From Asparagopsis taxiformis (Eukaryota; Rhodophyta; Florideophyceae; Bonnemaisoniales; Bonnemaisoniaceae), in NCBI GenBank assembly GCA_030407315.1, contig JALQPE010000917.1, positions 28,249-92,248 of the forward strand: DNA of 64,000 bases. The letters are read 5' to 3'. Under the pieces are notes generated by a model. The model had not been told where the DNA came from. It did no database searches and saw only the letters and a list, made by a program, of their open reading frames with translations. The translations under genes and the position numbers were made by a program. Shown one piece after another: positions 51,396 to 62,660 of the stretch; the first letter of the stretch is position 1, and each line of letters opens with the position of its first letter.

Positions 51396-54300
51396 TCAAA
51401 GGCCTAGAGCGATTTTGGCTTCGTTTGCCAATGATTTCGAGATAGAAGAGCGAGCTAGCAGTCGCTCCACCATCTTTGGTACATCCTCATAAACCTTCTC
51501 AAGAGGTTCCAAAGTGTCCTCCTCTTTTGGCATGCCCTTCCACCGTACATGGATCATCAGTCCATTTCTATTCTTTTCTAGGCTCATTAAGCGAGCCACT
51601 TCCATACCGGTTTCGGACGACAGCATGTGAGGGAAAATCGCTTCACTGTCAAGAGAGGAATCGGAGTAAAAACGGATTCGCGAAGCATGAACATCTTCTA
51701 CCGAACCGTTACGTAGATCCTCGACCTGAAAAACGTAGTCAGATAGTGCTTTGACAACTCTGCGCGGCCCTCTCCATCTTAAACAAAGCTTTTCCCCTGC
51801 CGAAAAGTCTTCTCGCGCGATAAGTACATAATCACCCTCACTAAAACCTGCTGGTACACCACGTGATGCAGCTTTGCGCGCTCTTTCCCTATGCTCCTTT
51901 AGAGAGATCTGAACAACTGGGTGGAGCTCAGCCAGCCTGTCTTGAACAGAGGTTAGATTCCGTTCAAGCTCTGTTCGGGCATCAGAAACACTAACAATTT
52001 TCCCCGTGCAGGACCGTTTGAAGGTCGATACTGGAGAAGATGGCGGCAAACCCGAGAAGATGGTTATAGGGGCCATGTTGCGTCTTTGTGGTGATGGAGA
52101 GTTATTGAGTGCACTCTGTATTACTGGAGTAAGATCTGGCCACTCGGAGTGTGGAAAACGGAGCTCTGATAGTACAGCTCTGAAGGTACGTAAGACTTCC
52201 TTACCCAGCCTTTCCACGCCACCATTGCTCCATGGAGTGTACGGTAGTGTAAAATGGTGAGGTGTCTTGAGCCCCTTTGCTACTCGTTTCACTGTGTCAT
52301 TTTTGAAATGGCTACCACCATCTGACATTAGTCCCTTCGGTACGGTAAATGTGCTCGCCCATTCTATAATGGAGTCTGCTGCGTTTTCTGCATTTGCTGC
52401 AGCAAACGGAATCAACCATGCGTATGAAGAGAAGTCATCTCGCAACAAGAGAATATATTTTGCACCGGTATTACTTGGCGCCATTTCTAGGAAGTCAAAC
52501 TGTAGCAGATCGTTAGGTTCTGATCCGTGCAGCGCAGAACCTAGCGGGCGTGGCTCCTTTCCCCTTTCAAGGTAGAAATACAATGAATACATGCTTTGAC
52601 GAATGTTCTAATGTCCGTTGTCATTGACTTCCAAAAGAAGTGTTTGCGTATAGCAATTTCAGTGGCACTGTCCTCGGTGGCCAGCAGCGGTAGTATGTCC
52701 TACTATGCATATGCGCAACTGTAAGTCTGCACTTTCATCGGGGATCCATACGGCATATACTTGGTTCTTCCAGAGCCCGTCGTGTTTGAATACACTTTCA
52801 GGGCGTGTGGCAACATGCTTGGGCTGTAAACTCGCGATTTCTGTGTCTGAAGGCCATTCAAATTCTTTGTCTTGAGTAGAGACGAGGGGAGGGATAGATA
52901 TGATGCGGCGGACTGTAGGAGTCGCCGACCATCGCCCGAGTAAATCCGCCCATACATTATCTGCACCCTTACTATGCATGCAGACGTAGTTGTACATGCT
53001 CATTCTATCTGCCCAGCGAAGCACCTTTTTCACAGAGCTCTGAGCAAGGTCAGGTTTGAGTGCAAGTGGATCAAAGATGAAAATGATATTGTTATGATCT
53101 GTGTACAGATCAAATCCATCTGGAGTTGAAACAAGCCAGTGCATACGTTCTAAAGAAGCTAGAATAGCATATGCTTCTTTTTCCAGAGTAGACCACCTTA
53201 GCTGCGTCTCATTGAACCGCCCTGATAGAAATGCTAGAGGTTCGTGATTCTGGTTAGAGTGTTTCAATTTAAGCTCCTCTTTTGGTACCTGGGTGATGAT
53301 GCCCGACCAAATCACGTCTGAAGCGTCAGTATAAACACAAAGCCTTTTGCTAGAGTCTCTATGAGTTAGAGTAACTTGTGACGCTAGTGCTCTTTTGCCA
53401 ACTTCGAATGCTTTGAGCTGTTCCTCTCCCCATCCGAGAGACGCTAGTGAGATGCGGGAAACAGATATTTTCGTGCGCTTTGTTACTTTGGCATATACTT
53501 TCTCGACAAAGAGATGCAAGGGGTGTGTGATCTCGGAGTATCGTGGTATGCATTGCTTGACCCACTGCATTGCACACAGAAATTGTTGTAAATGTGCTCC
53601 ATTTGTCGGTGGTGACATGCTTAGCAGTGCATCGAGTCGGCGTGGTGTGATGCAATTTATGTTGCGAGCGCGCGCGCGGGTTGGAGCGATAGCGTCGAGT
53701 TGAGCCCCCGTGCATCCGCGTTTAGTTAGTTAGTAAGCGAGCATACGCGTGGCGATACTATTACGTGTCACGGCACGTCAGCGCGAACGCGTGCGATTAC
53801 GAGCCCGGCGCCACGTGTAGCGAATTCTACGAATTTCCCTTTATTTCCCCTTTTTGGGTTTTTTATGACGAAAGTCTTTTTCCCAAATATTTCCCTTTTG
53901 CGTGCGAGCGAGCGGCCGCCGGCCGGCCGCGCAAGGACAACCTGTCCTTAGTAGTTAGCTATTAATGGTCGTTCTGCTCCGCACCTTACCAATAAACAGC
54001 CAGCATCTTCGCAGCTACGAGTTAAGTGTCTAGCGCGTCGCGAGGACCGATTGCGTTACGACAATGCGTGCGGGGTTGCTCACGATCGCCGACGTTCGCG
54101 TGCGCGCTGCGCATAAACCGATCGTCGAACTCCGTCGCACCGCGATAGCGCGCGTTGCGTCGCACTCCACTAGGCCAGGGATTTACGACCCCTGTGTGGA
54201 TCGCGTTGTGCTCGAGTTTACTCGGTGATCTCCCCCTGAGATCACGGCTTGCGCCGGCCCGCGAATCCCGTGTTGCGATCGATCCCTGCGCGTTCCGCCG

Positions 54301-55437
54301 TTGTACCACCCGATCGCCACCGCGACCGCGCGACGTGCGAAACGCAAGTTCACCAGCGCGATACGGTTCACTACGCCCTGACACGGCAAGCGATTCTAGA
54401 ACTCTCCTAGTGACCGCCGTCCCGGCTGGTCCTACACGTGGGTCAAAACGAATACCCTGCTCGGAGATTTGGCGGCCGCACCAAGTTATACATTTGGTGA
54501 AAAGGTTGCACTTGCGCGGATGCAGGCGCAGTCGATGCTTTTGAAAAATCTTGAAAAGGCATTCAATGGTGTTCATGAGCGATGGTATGCTTTCGCCATG
54601 GCACAGAATGTCATCGAGCCATGTAATAGTGGACAGCTTGAGAGCCGGAGGTATGATTTCTGCAAGACAAGCTTGCGAATGCGCCACAGCGTTTGATGTT
54701 CCGTGTAGTACACGTGTAGGGGAATATACATTGTCCGGCGTCAGGAACGATTGACATTCTTGGCTATCTTCGTGTAATGGGAGCTGCCAATAGCCATTCG
54801 AGAGATCGAATGTGGCGAAATACTTGGCACCCGCTAATTGAGAGATCTCATGTTCCAAATTGGGCATTGGATATTGGTGCTTCACAGTGTGGCTGTTAAC
54901 TGGACGCAGATCTACTGTGAATCGGAATTTTTCGGGGCCAGGCTTGGGTACTAGCAATGGCGCAGCCGCCCATGCGGCTGTCGGATTCGGATAAGCCATT
55001 CCTTTTTCAACCAATTTGCGCACGAATTCATTAAGGAAGTCGCGCTGTGTTTGGGAGTAATTCCTTAGCTTAACTCGAGTTGGACGGGCATGGGTATGGA
55101 GCTTAATTCGTAACGGTGGGAGGTCCGCAGGTGGACCAGATGATAAACCTGTGCGGAATATGTCTGTATACTTGAGTAAGATAGAGTGCAGGGTATCCTG
55201 GTAGTTTTCCGATAGTCTAGATTCCCTTGCGCGGTTGAGTAACTCCCTTATAGCGGCACCAACATCCTCCTGTTGGTCACTATCGACAGGGCCCAATAAA
55301 GCGGCATCTGGGAAAGGATCCTGTTCCTTATTAATCTCAAAATAGTCTGCTCTCGGACGAGATTGATATGGTGTTGTGCGGACAGAAGCGCTTTCGACAT
55401 CCTCATTTGCGACATGATTAATCCGTGCAATCATCAG
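51396..55437 (-). pseudogene. gypsy pol: RT, RNase H, integrase, chromodomain (interrupted)
   Basis: It starts right after the gag stop, in the same frame. RT: LVPKPGPEKFRFTVDLRPVN, YFATFDLSNGYWQLPL, and a WLDDIL box near 54,590 in place of the usual YxDD. The frame is cut by the solo LTR after IRFDPR and resumes at RLDALLSMSPPTNG. RNase H includes VYTDASD and YTDHNN. The integrase zinc part starts GHTTAAGHRG and ends CIHC. Two compensating frameshifts near 52,665 and 52,565 throw it out of frame. The integrase core has FDFLEM, MSDGGSHF and NGGVERLG (D-D-E). The C-terminus contains GDYVLIARE and a chromodomain-like MEVARLMSLEKNRNG...VRWKGMPKEEDTLEPL, which in relatives directs integration to chromatin. 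Without the LTR and two indels the frame is otherwise open. Confidence 0.88.
53646..54436 (+). repeat. Solo LTR (791 bp) nested in gypsy RT
   Basis: TGTGATGCAATTTATG at the left, GGCTGGTCCTACA at the right, flanked by CGTGG (53641-53645; 54437-54441). Removing the LTR and one CGTGG exactly restores the RT frame, proving the boundaries. An AATAAACAG signal lies near 53,990. The truncated copy at 15.17 kb is the same family, and no internal region is in the window. Orientation is by match to that copy. Confidence 0.93.
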
Positions 55438-56913
55438 TCAGCTGACAGCTCCTCCACCACGTGGCACAGTTGGGTTACCAACTGCGGAGCAGTCCGAACC
55501 ATCTAATATCGCCCTATTTTGCTCCAGCAAGGTCCTAGAGTCGATTTGCAAATGTTGCAGTATGGGCTGCCCTATCAGTATGTCCTCACATGCCAATGCA
55601 TCATCTGCCACTAAGAACGAGGTGTTAATCAGGGCCAGATGCCCTGATGAGAGATGCAATATCGTGCGCGGTATCGACCAGATCCGAGAAAACTGAAACT
55701 GTTCAGCATTTCTTCCTTTCCGTAGGGCCACTTGTAAAGTTAAGGGAGGAATTTTTCTGATTCTGCGAATTCCTTGAGCTACTGCCTTTTCTGCAACGAC
55801 AGGCGATGCAAGGCTGTCATCGCTTCCGTCGTCGCACCTCCCATTCGTCTGTATTGACGAGATGCCATCGGATAGGGTGACATTGCAGTTGTCACTTCGC
55901 TTCTCAGGGGTAGGTCTGGGAGACTTACTCAGTCTTCCTGTTTTCCCCGCAATATCCTTACTGCTCTTTTGCGAGGTCTGTGAGCGAGTAGAGTTGGATG
56001 GCCTGCGAGCCGCGAGCTGCTCGCGCATCACTTTTTTCTCCTCATCGTTCGACCATGGACAGTCATTAACGTAATGTCTTCGCCCGCTTGGGACGCATAG
56101 TTTGAACGGGCATAGGGGCAACGGGCGAGATTTTCGCTGTTTCTGAGTTATCTTAAGGGGCTCATCAGAACTTTCCACTTCGCTCTTTTTCTTTTCTTTC
56201 AGTATTCCACTAACAGTGGAGTCCTTAATTTGATAGGACTTCCCACTGTCGACCAATTGGAATGCTTCTGCAAGCTTTATGGAATGTTCCATAAAGCCTT
56301 TAAAGTCACTGGAAAGGACACTGTGTGAAAATTCTAGATCGTTTGAAAGTCTAGATTGTAGTGCATGTGGCCGTATTGCCTTTAAAATGTGCTTCACCGC
56401 AACGTTCTGTGACGTTTCAATAACCCATAGAAGCCCATTTTGTCTCAGTAATGTGTGATAAGACACAAATAGGGATTGCATGCGCGAAACTGCAGACGAG
56501 TCTTGCATGTTCATTCGCAGTTTCTTATTAACCATAATATCCAACCCATTTAACGTAATTGATTCCTTACATTCTTCTGTCTTCTTTTCCAGAAATGCGC
56601 GTAGTGTGGCGTCAGTAAACTGTCTGTAAGACAGAGCATCAGGGATAAACCCAAGAGCAATTGCAGATTCCAAATACTCTGGATCTACGCAAAACTTCAA
56701 GTCCACCGGCCTGGCTGTTTCCACAGACATCGTATCGTCGTTTGACATCTGCACGCCCCTGGCTATGACCTCGTTTGCGTACTGATCGTATAGGCGTAGG
56801 AATACGCGAATAGAGCTGGCATCCTGTTTGACCAATCTGGGATGGTCTATTGTGGGAGATACAGCCACTGTTTTTCGAATAGATACGCCGGATGACTCTT
56901 CCATTTCCGACAT
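55438..56913 (-). CDS. gypsy gag (nucleocapsid and protease-like C-terminus)
   Basis: 491 residues starting MSEMEESSGVSIRK. A helical capsid-like region spans ~30-240. The zinc knuckle is CPFKLCVPSGRRHYVNDC (C-x4-C-x6-H-x4-C) near 277. A basic, Ser-rich stretch follows. Around 400-475 the sequence LINTSFLVADDALACEDILI, then GQPILQHLQID, resembles the end of an aspartic protease, though no clear D-S/T-G is seen. It ends in TGA at 55,438-55,440, followed in the same frame by CTG-ATG of pol. Gag-Pol may therefore be made by stop read-through or by reinitiation at the adjacent ATG. Confidence 0.82.
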   Translation of the reverse strand: MSEMEESSGVSIRKTVAVSPTIDHPRLVKQDASSIRVFLRLYDQYANEVIARGVQMSNDDTMSVETARPVDLKFCVDPEYLESAIALGFIPDALSYRQFTDATLRAFLEKKTEECKESITLNGLDIMVNKKLRMNMQDSSAVSRMQSLFVSYHTLLRQNGLLWVIETSQNVAVKHILKAIRPHALQSRLSNDLEFSHSVLSSDFKGFMEHSIKLAEAFQLVDSGKSYQIKDSTVSGILKEKKKSEVESSDEPLKITQKQRKSRPLPLCPFKLCVPSGRRHYVNDCPWSNDEEKKVMREQLAARRPSNSTRSQTSQKSSKDIAGKTGRLSKSPRPTPEKRSDNCNVTLSDGISSIQTNGRCDDGSDDSLASPVVAEKAVAQGIRRIRKIPPLTLQVALRKGRNAEQFQFSRIWSIPRTILHLSSGHLALINTSFLVADDALACEDILIGQPILQHLQIDSRTLLEQNRAILDGSDCSAVGNPTVPRGGGAVS

Positions 56914-57049
56914 TTTCCCGGAGCGCCTACGGAGTTCGGTAATAGAATAGAAAGTTTCGAGGGTCCAAGTTGACGCAGAGAAAGCAAGAAGTCGGTTCCT
57001 GCTCGCAGTGAAAGAAGACCGATCGCAGCTAAAACTGCTAAGTGATCAC

Positions 57050-57330
57050 TGTGGTTGTTGAAGGTGCGATAGCTTTTTTATTTCATAAATGCGCATCGAG
57101 AGATCGCACTTAAGTACTGATTCTGGAGTACCAAATGAACGTGCCGCCACTGACGGCACTACTAGTTGGTGTACGTGAAGAGAATTGACTGACACATTGG
57201 CTTGCAGGGTGTCGTCACTGTAGGTAGATACAAGCGCTACAGCAATGACAGAAAGTCAATATCGTTCTTGCCAAAATTACTTCAAGCGGCTGCATCTATT
57301 ACCGTTACAATAAAATGCAAGCTGGCTACA
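57050..57330 (-). repeat. gypsy 5' LTR (281 bp)
   Basis: Direct repeat of 51101-51385, followed by CTCTG. In the minus-strand orientation this LTR carries the promoter. Confidence 0.93.
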
Positions 57331-58116
57331 CTCTGCCTTTTTTCCCTAGTGGACAAGGAGAGGACGCCTTTATAGAATCGAGACCACAAGGCAACTTTGC
57401 AGCTATGCTACCGTTGCTGTTAGACTGTCTTATGGGTAGTGCAACCCAGAAGATAATATTTGTCTATGGTGTGTATCCTTCATTCAGCATGGGCCCATTA
57501 TTACTTGTCCTTCATCAATGCAGGCTAGTAAGGTATGGGTAGCTACAGTGCCGGTATCAGTATCGCCTGGGTAGCGCAACGTCAGCCAATAGAAGACGGA
57601 CCAATATCCTAGTCTGGATTAGCCAGCTCTAGTAAGGCGTTACAAGTGGCACTATTCGCTTAAACACTGCAGATATCGATAAGTGCACTGTACTGCTATG
57701 ACGTACATTCCCCAACCTCTGTAAGTGAAACGAATGTGTATACGGGATAGCTGAGTGGTAGTTGTTTTCGTTGAATGATCGATGATGCCTCCGATCCCCC
57801 AAGACCGGAGTTGACCATGCCTTTTTTATATCCACCATAGAATTGTAGTTCGGTGACAAATTAATTCTAGAAAATACTAATCAAATAAAATTATGTCATC
57901 AAAATAAATCTAACATGATGCCATCATTTATGTTGTAGTTTTCCTGACAGAATTGGAGGAAACGGTCCCTCTCCAATTGTCGCAATAGGATGATTTGATT
58001 ATCCGCGGAGTGCATAAAGTGGAAGGGTTTTTCGGGTCGTGGTAACCAGACTGAGGGAAATTATGCAGTCTTGTCCAGAGCGTAGTACGCTTCTGCTTAT
58101 GGTTTCTCAGCTGTTG
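57331..58116. other. Spacer between gypsy and copia relic
   Basis: About 790 bp. A frame at 57315-57542 (GNFAAMLPLLLDCLMGSATQ) begins in the LTR and has no motif. A/T-rich from 57,850. No gene. Confidence 0.35.
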
Positions 58117-58214
58117 GCCGTGCTGCGATTACGGCTGCTCTGATCGTACACAGAGACGTGGACGGTGCTCCGATCGTACACGGAGTCGGGGTCGGGCTTC
58201 GATCGTACACGAAG
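58117..58214. repeat. Array of short hairpins with identical loop and covarying stems
   Basis: Three units at 58138-58155, 58168-58185 and 58197-58214. Each has the loop ATCGTACA flanked by 5-bp stems CTCTG/CAGAG, CTCCG/CGGAG and CTTCG/CGAAG. Stem differences are compensatory. Unit spacing is 29-30 bp. A fourth, different hairpin (GCCGT...ACGGC) precedes them at 58117-58135. Confidence 0.8.
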
Positions 58215-58636
58215 AGGACTAGGTTGTAGCTTTGACGCTTGGGTTGAGTTTTGGTTGTTGTAATTGATGATTCTTTAGTCTTGTCTCTAGTTGGCATCCT
58301 ATAAATATGATCTTCTATCCCTAGATGTTACTCGGTCTATGGGGAGTGGTCGCCTCGTCGGGTGGTGCGGTGTCCGCTCCGGGTGGTAGACAAGGCGTCT
58401 CTTCAGAGACAGAATTGGCTTCGAGAGGGGTGGTTCGTCGAAACTGTCGCGTCCTCTCGGTGACAGTTAGTGACAACATGTTAAGCGATTCTCCGAGCTG
58501 AGATTATTCAGTCTCTTCGTCCGACAGCTTGTTTAGATATGGATCTCTAGTTACTGATGACCGAGCGCCGTGAGTGTCGCTGTCGAGGTGACGTTCTGTC
58601 AGCTCGATGCGGTGTGTACTGCTAAACCATCACATC
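58215..58636. other. 3' flank of the copia relic, possible LTR remnant
   Basis: About 420 bp after (on the minus strand) the end of copia pol. G/T-rich with no gene. Its position fits a 3' LTR or untranslated region, but no second copy is in the window. Confidence 0.35.
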
Positions 58637-60290
58637 CCATTCTTTGAAGACCGAACGGCGCTTTTCTTCAGGTGGGTTGGTTGTTTTTCGATGACATATT
58701 GGCGAATGGGGTGAGAGATAATATATGTATCAAGTAATATCTGAAGTGCCATATTGTGTCCAACCTTAGTCAATGCGTCGGCCGGATTGTGGGCAGATTC
58801 TATGAGCACGATATTGGATATATCGCGATCATTTTATGCCTCTCTTGCAGCTTCTATATCGACCATTAGGCGTTTTTCAGTCGTTGCCTTCGCACGAGTG
58901 AGAACGTCGAATAGCGACCTGGAGTCGGTTAGCATTATGATCGGAATTGACCTTCCGATTATGTTCTCGATGTCGTGTCGTAACGTGTATGCAGCGTCGA
59001 ATCCGGCTGCAAAGGCTAGCGTCTCGCCTGCCATGCTCGATCACACTATTCTCTTGCTTTTCACCGACGCGAAGTGAATTATACTGCATCGGTTACGTGC
59101 GTCCGAAAGTAGCACTAGTATACCCAATTGAGAGCGATTGTCAGCTCGATTATTGAAGCTGGAGTCCACGTACACGAGCATTCGCAATGAGTCTTGGTCT
59201 AGATTTGGATATTGGAGACACAGGATGGGTGTTCGTTGAAGGTAGGATATTACCTTGTTGGTATCTGCGATAGCTATTGCTCCGAAGTTGTCCTTGGTGA
59301 CTTTGGTGAGGAAAGAAACTACACAAGCTATGTCGGGGCGTGTGTGAGTTGTCCATGCTAGGCGATGTCGCATAGATCGGAAGGTGTAGAAATCGGAGTC
59401 CGTTGGTAGTGGTTGTAGCCGTTTGATGTACCGCTGTTGCGTCATTGTTCTCCTATTTTTGTCAGACGTGGTGCATTGTATTCCGGTGAAGGTGAAGTCG
59501 GTTTTGTCGTTGATCTTGATATCGAATCGTTCGTTGAATCTCCTTTGTATTTCCTTCTTGGCGGGAGTCGCAGCTGCCTGTAAGAGATCGTCTACATATG
59601 CGCCAGACATGGAGATGAGGCCACTTGAATCTGGACGGAAGAAGAGTGAAAAATCACCTGATGCCTGTCGCATGTTCAGCTCGTCCAGGTGGAATCGGGT
59701 TATTGTCTCATGCCAGTAGTCTCCGGAATCTGACAATCCACAGAGCGGAAGTATGATCTGCAGTAGCTCGTCCGGTGCCAAGTTGATTGCCTCTGATCGC
59801 GTGAATATTTTCCGGTGTAATTTGGATCCGGCTTGCAGGTATGCTTGCCTCACATCCGATGACCAAATATCTAATCCTAGAATCGTTGCCAATGCGAATA
59901 ATATGCGGATCGATGAGTGCCGCAGGGTAGTTGAGTTGTGCACTATTTCATGCCTTCCTTTATCACGATGTCCGCCTAGCACGAATCGCGCTTTGTGCTT
60001 GGTAGTTCCGTCTTCTGTCTTGATTGTTAAGACGAACCTTGAAGGGATGACATTGAGTTCCTCCCCGCTGCTCGTGATCTCCTCCTTGCGAACAATGCGG
60101 AATGTGCCTTTCTCAATAAGTCCCAACAGTTCTTTTCGTTTGGCTTCGTCAAAGAGTGATTCGCATGGGTCACCAGGGTGAATTATCTCAGTGTGATGCA
60201 TGGTTGGTGCCGTTAGCTGATCGGCGTATCCAATGGAGTTGTGCTCATTTTCCATCTTTTGGCGATTTGCGGGTTTGACCTGAGCAATGC
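58637..60290 (-). pseudogene. Truncated Ty1/copia pol (RT-RNase H)
   Basis: From ~60,290 the minus strand reads KPANRQKMENEHNS, then RT (FVLTIKTEDGTTKHKARFVL, DIWSSDVRQAYLQA, GAYVDDLLQAAATP with the YVDD catalytic box near 59,600), and RNase H (LVYVDSSFNNRADNRSQLG). An in-frame TGA at 59,041-59,043 precedes SSMAGETLAFAAGFDAAYTL and the RNase H C-terminus. An in-frame TAA at 58,834-58,836 precedes SAHNPADALTK. The TGA sits where relatives often have Arg, as a CGA-to-TGA change would give. Gag, protease and integrase are missing; the 5' side is cut near 60,290. Confidence 0.86.
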
Positions 60291-60299
60291 ACTAGGAGG

Positions 60300-60630
60300 G
60301 CATGAAGGATCCAGAACAGTAAAAATAGTGTCTCAGAACAGTATTTCTAGTGTTCTTCAGAAGAAACAGTACCAAAATCGTCTCAGGACAGTGTGCAGTG
60401 CGCCATGAACAGTAAATGTACTGTTCTTCCTCGAAATTCACTGATTTGAGAGCGGTGTATATTGTTCTGGAGATTCGAATGTACTGATCTACGAAAGAAC
60501 AGTAAATAGTGTCCTGAAAAACGGTGAAAACAGTATTCATTGAACACAGAACGGTAAATGTGGTAACCGAGATGGTGAACTACTCTCATACGCAACAGTG
60601 TAAACTGTTCCAAAGATTTAAATCAGTGTT
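60300..60630. repeat. Cluster of GAACAGT / ACTGTTC repeats
   Basis: At least nine copies of (G)AACAGT or its complement in ~320 bp, including the near-palindrome GAACAGTAAATGTACTGTTC around 60,410. It resembles the subterminal motif arrays of hAT-type and similar transposons, but no TIR or transposase is attached. Confidence 0.65.
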
Positions 60631-60939
60631 GTTTCAGGTCAATGTTACTACGAATTGATCGGTTTAGACCGAACTCGCTATAAAGCACGAACTGAAATTT
60701 CCGGACAAAGGTATGGTCACTGGCGTGGCAACCATCATGACGAATGACCAAGGTTCCCCTTTTCAGAGATGTGAAATGCGCTCGTTGACAAAGTCAAACA
60801 TCGTAGGATGTCAAAACCTGGTGTCGACATATAGAGATGTGAAATAGACAGAGCTAGAGTCACTAAGGATAAACTGCCAGCTTCCCACACCCACGCCCAA
60901 GCTCGCCCCCCACCCTAACCGCCCATCACTTACATTCGA

Positions 60940-62660
60940 ATGCAGCTTCGTCTGCAAGCTCTATCCGGTCCTCAACTGCGCCCCGCACCCAAGTCCTACT
61001 TGGCAGCCTGGGAGCGTCCCTCTGCACCCCTGGGAAAGCTCACCCAGTACGCCTGCGTCAAGCGCGAGGGGCCCATCTTCATATCTGACGACGATGCCGA
61101 GCCACTGCGCACCAACATTTTTATTAAAGAAGCTGTCTCAACCGCTTCCACTCCCCGCAAGGTCGCTTCCGTGCCTTTCGACTGGCCTGGCTATCTGATG
61201 CAAATTGTCAACTCCGCTTCGACCTCTCTCAACACAATCCTCCGCTTTACAAATGGTTTCCTCCTCCCCGTCACCATAACTGTCAAAGCTCTCGGCGAAA
61301 ACCACCTCCATAAAGCGCCCCCGTTGTCCACCCCGCTCGAAATGGACGAGGCTACCGCCGCCCTTGATCTCGAGAAGCTGCGAGCTGACGTTCGCGAAAG
61401 AGAAGGCGATTGCATCAGCTCTCCGAGACTACCACTCGTCTCGAAACATAGGTCTCATCTCGTGCATCTCTCGTCGAAAATGCTGTCACCGCAGCAGAGG
61501 CTACCGCACTCTCCACTCGAATCACTGCCTTGAAACAACATGCGAAAACGCAGAACGCGAGCGAGTAGAGGCCGAACGCAAGGTCGCTGCCCATTTCGCA
61601 CATTGCCGCAAAGATTAAATCGACCTACAACCAACTCGCCGCTTGGTACAACAATTTGGGGAAGGAGCATGCCGAACTCCAGAAGAAAAATCCTGATACC
61701 GCTTCCAATACCCGTAACCTCCCAGACGACGTTTCCACCACTCATGAAGCGGACAACGCCGCTCTCCAGAAGGAACGTGACCAGATTCAAGCCCTGTTTC
61801 AGCGTGAACGGGCAGACCGCTATGATTTTCATTCGCGCAGCGCTCAGCTGTTGGAGGAGAAGGCTCGCATCATAGCAGAAATGCAGACCTTGAGCATGAT
61901 ACCGCGCTATTAGACCAGCGCAAACAACTTGAACAGTCTTTCTCCAGCAGCAGGATGACGCCATTGCGCAACTCAAGTGACAACAAGCAGAGCGGTTACA
62001 AGAAGCCGGAAAATACGCTAAACATGCATCAGAAAAGTTGAACCAGGCACAAACCCAGCTCGAATCCACAAAATAACTTGTCGTGTCAAAGGATGCCGAA
62101 GAACTGACCCGCTCCGTGTCCCATGACAAGGTGCAGTTGGCTTTGCGTGCAGAGATTGACTCCCTCCAGGAGCAAAACGAATCGTTACAGAGTTCGTTCC
62201 GTTCCATGGAAGTTGAAAAGACTGATAACCGCAAACATATCGATGAGATGGACACGCAGATTTCTACTATGCGCAAGCAGCTGAAATCGGAGTCCGAAAA
62301 GAGGGAAGAGATTGTTCAACTTTTAGAGCCTGCCGATCAAGAGCATGACGAGCTGCGGGGTATGGTTTCCAGATTGCGTTCAGAGAGACAAAAGGTGGTA
62401 GAAAAAGAAGCAAGTTCAAGGACGAGTTACCCTCAGCTGAAGCCAAGCTAGCAGATTCTATTCGACTGGTGGCGCAATTGGAAGCCCAAGCGGAAGATCT
62501 GAAACGCGACCTTATTGATAGGGAGAAGGACAGAGAGGCTGTTCAAGTTGCTTTGAAATGCAATGAGATCGGGATAACATTAGATGTGAGTTTCAACTTG
62601 TGGCAGTGCTGCCAAAACTGTTGTGGCAGACCGGAGGAGGCCGATACATGCAGTCGATGA
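60940..62660 (+). pseudogene. Coiled-coil protein gene, frameshifted
   Basis: Starts at 60940 (MQLRLQALSGPQLRPAPKSY). ~130 residues of non-repetitive sequence (FDWPGYLMQIVNSASTSLNT) lead into a long heptad-rich coiled coil spread over all three frames. Pieces include LEKLRADVRERE, AAWYNNLGKEHAELQKKN, DNAALQKERDQIQALFQRER, LRAEIDSLQEQNESLQSSFR and QLEAQAEDLKRDLIDREKD. At least four frame changes and a stop near 61,910 argue for decay, although unrecognised introns could explain some. No specific family (SMC, kinesin, golgin) can be named. On its left lie 300 bp without features. Confidence 0.6.

Larger units (their letters stand above)
51101..57330 (-). mobile_element. Full-length Ty3/gypsy chromovirus-like retrotransposon
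   Basis: 6.2 kb, transcribed on the minus strand, flanked by CTCTG (51096-51100; 57331-57335). LTRs at 51101-51385 and 57050-57330 start TGTGG and end CTACA on the plus strand. They differ by a 4-bp indel (TACT) and a few substitutions, so insertion is fairly recent. Gene order gag, RT, RNase H, integrase, chromodomain is that of Ty3/gypsy chromoviruses. A solo LTR of another family sits within RT. A purine tract (minus strand AAAGAGGGGA, at 51,388-51,397) abuts the 3' LTR. A primer-binding site next to the 5' LTR (from 57,049 downward, GTGATCACTTAGCAG) was not matched to a tRNA. Confidence 0.93.
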
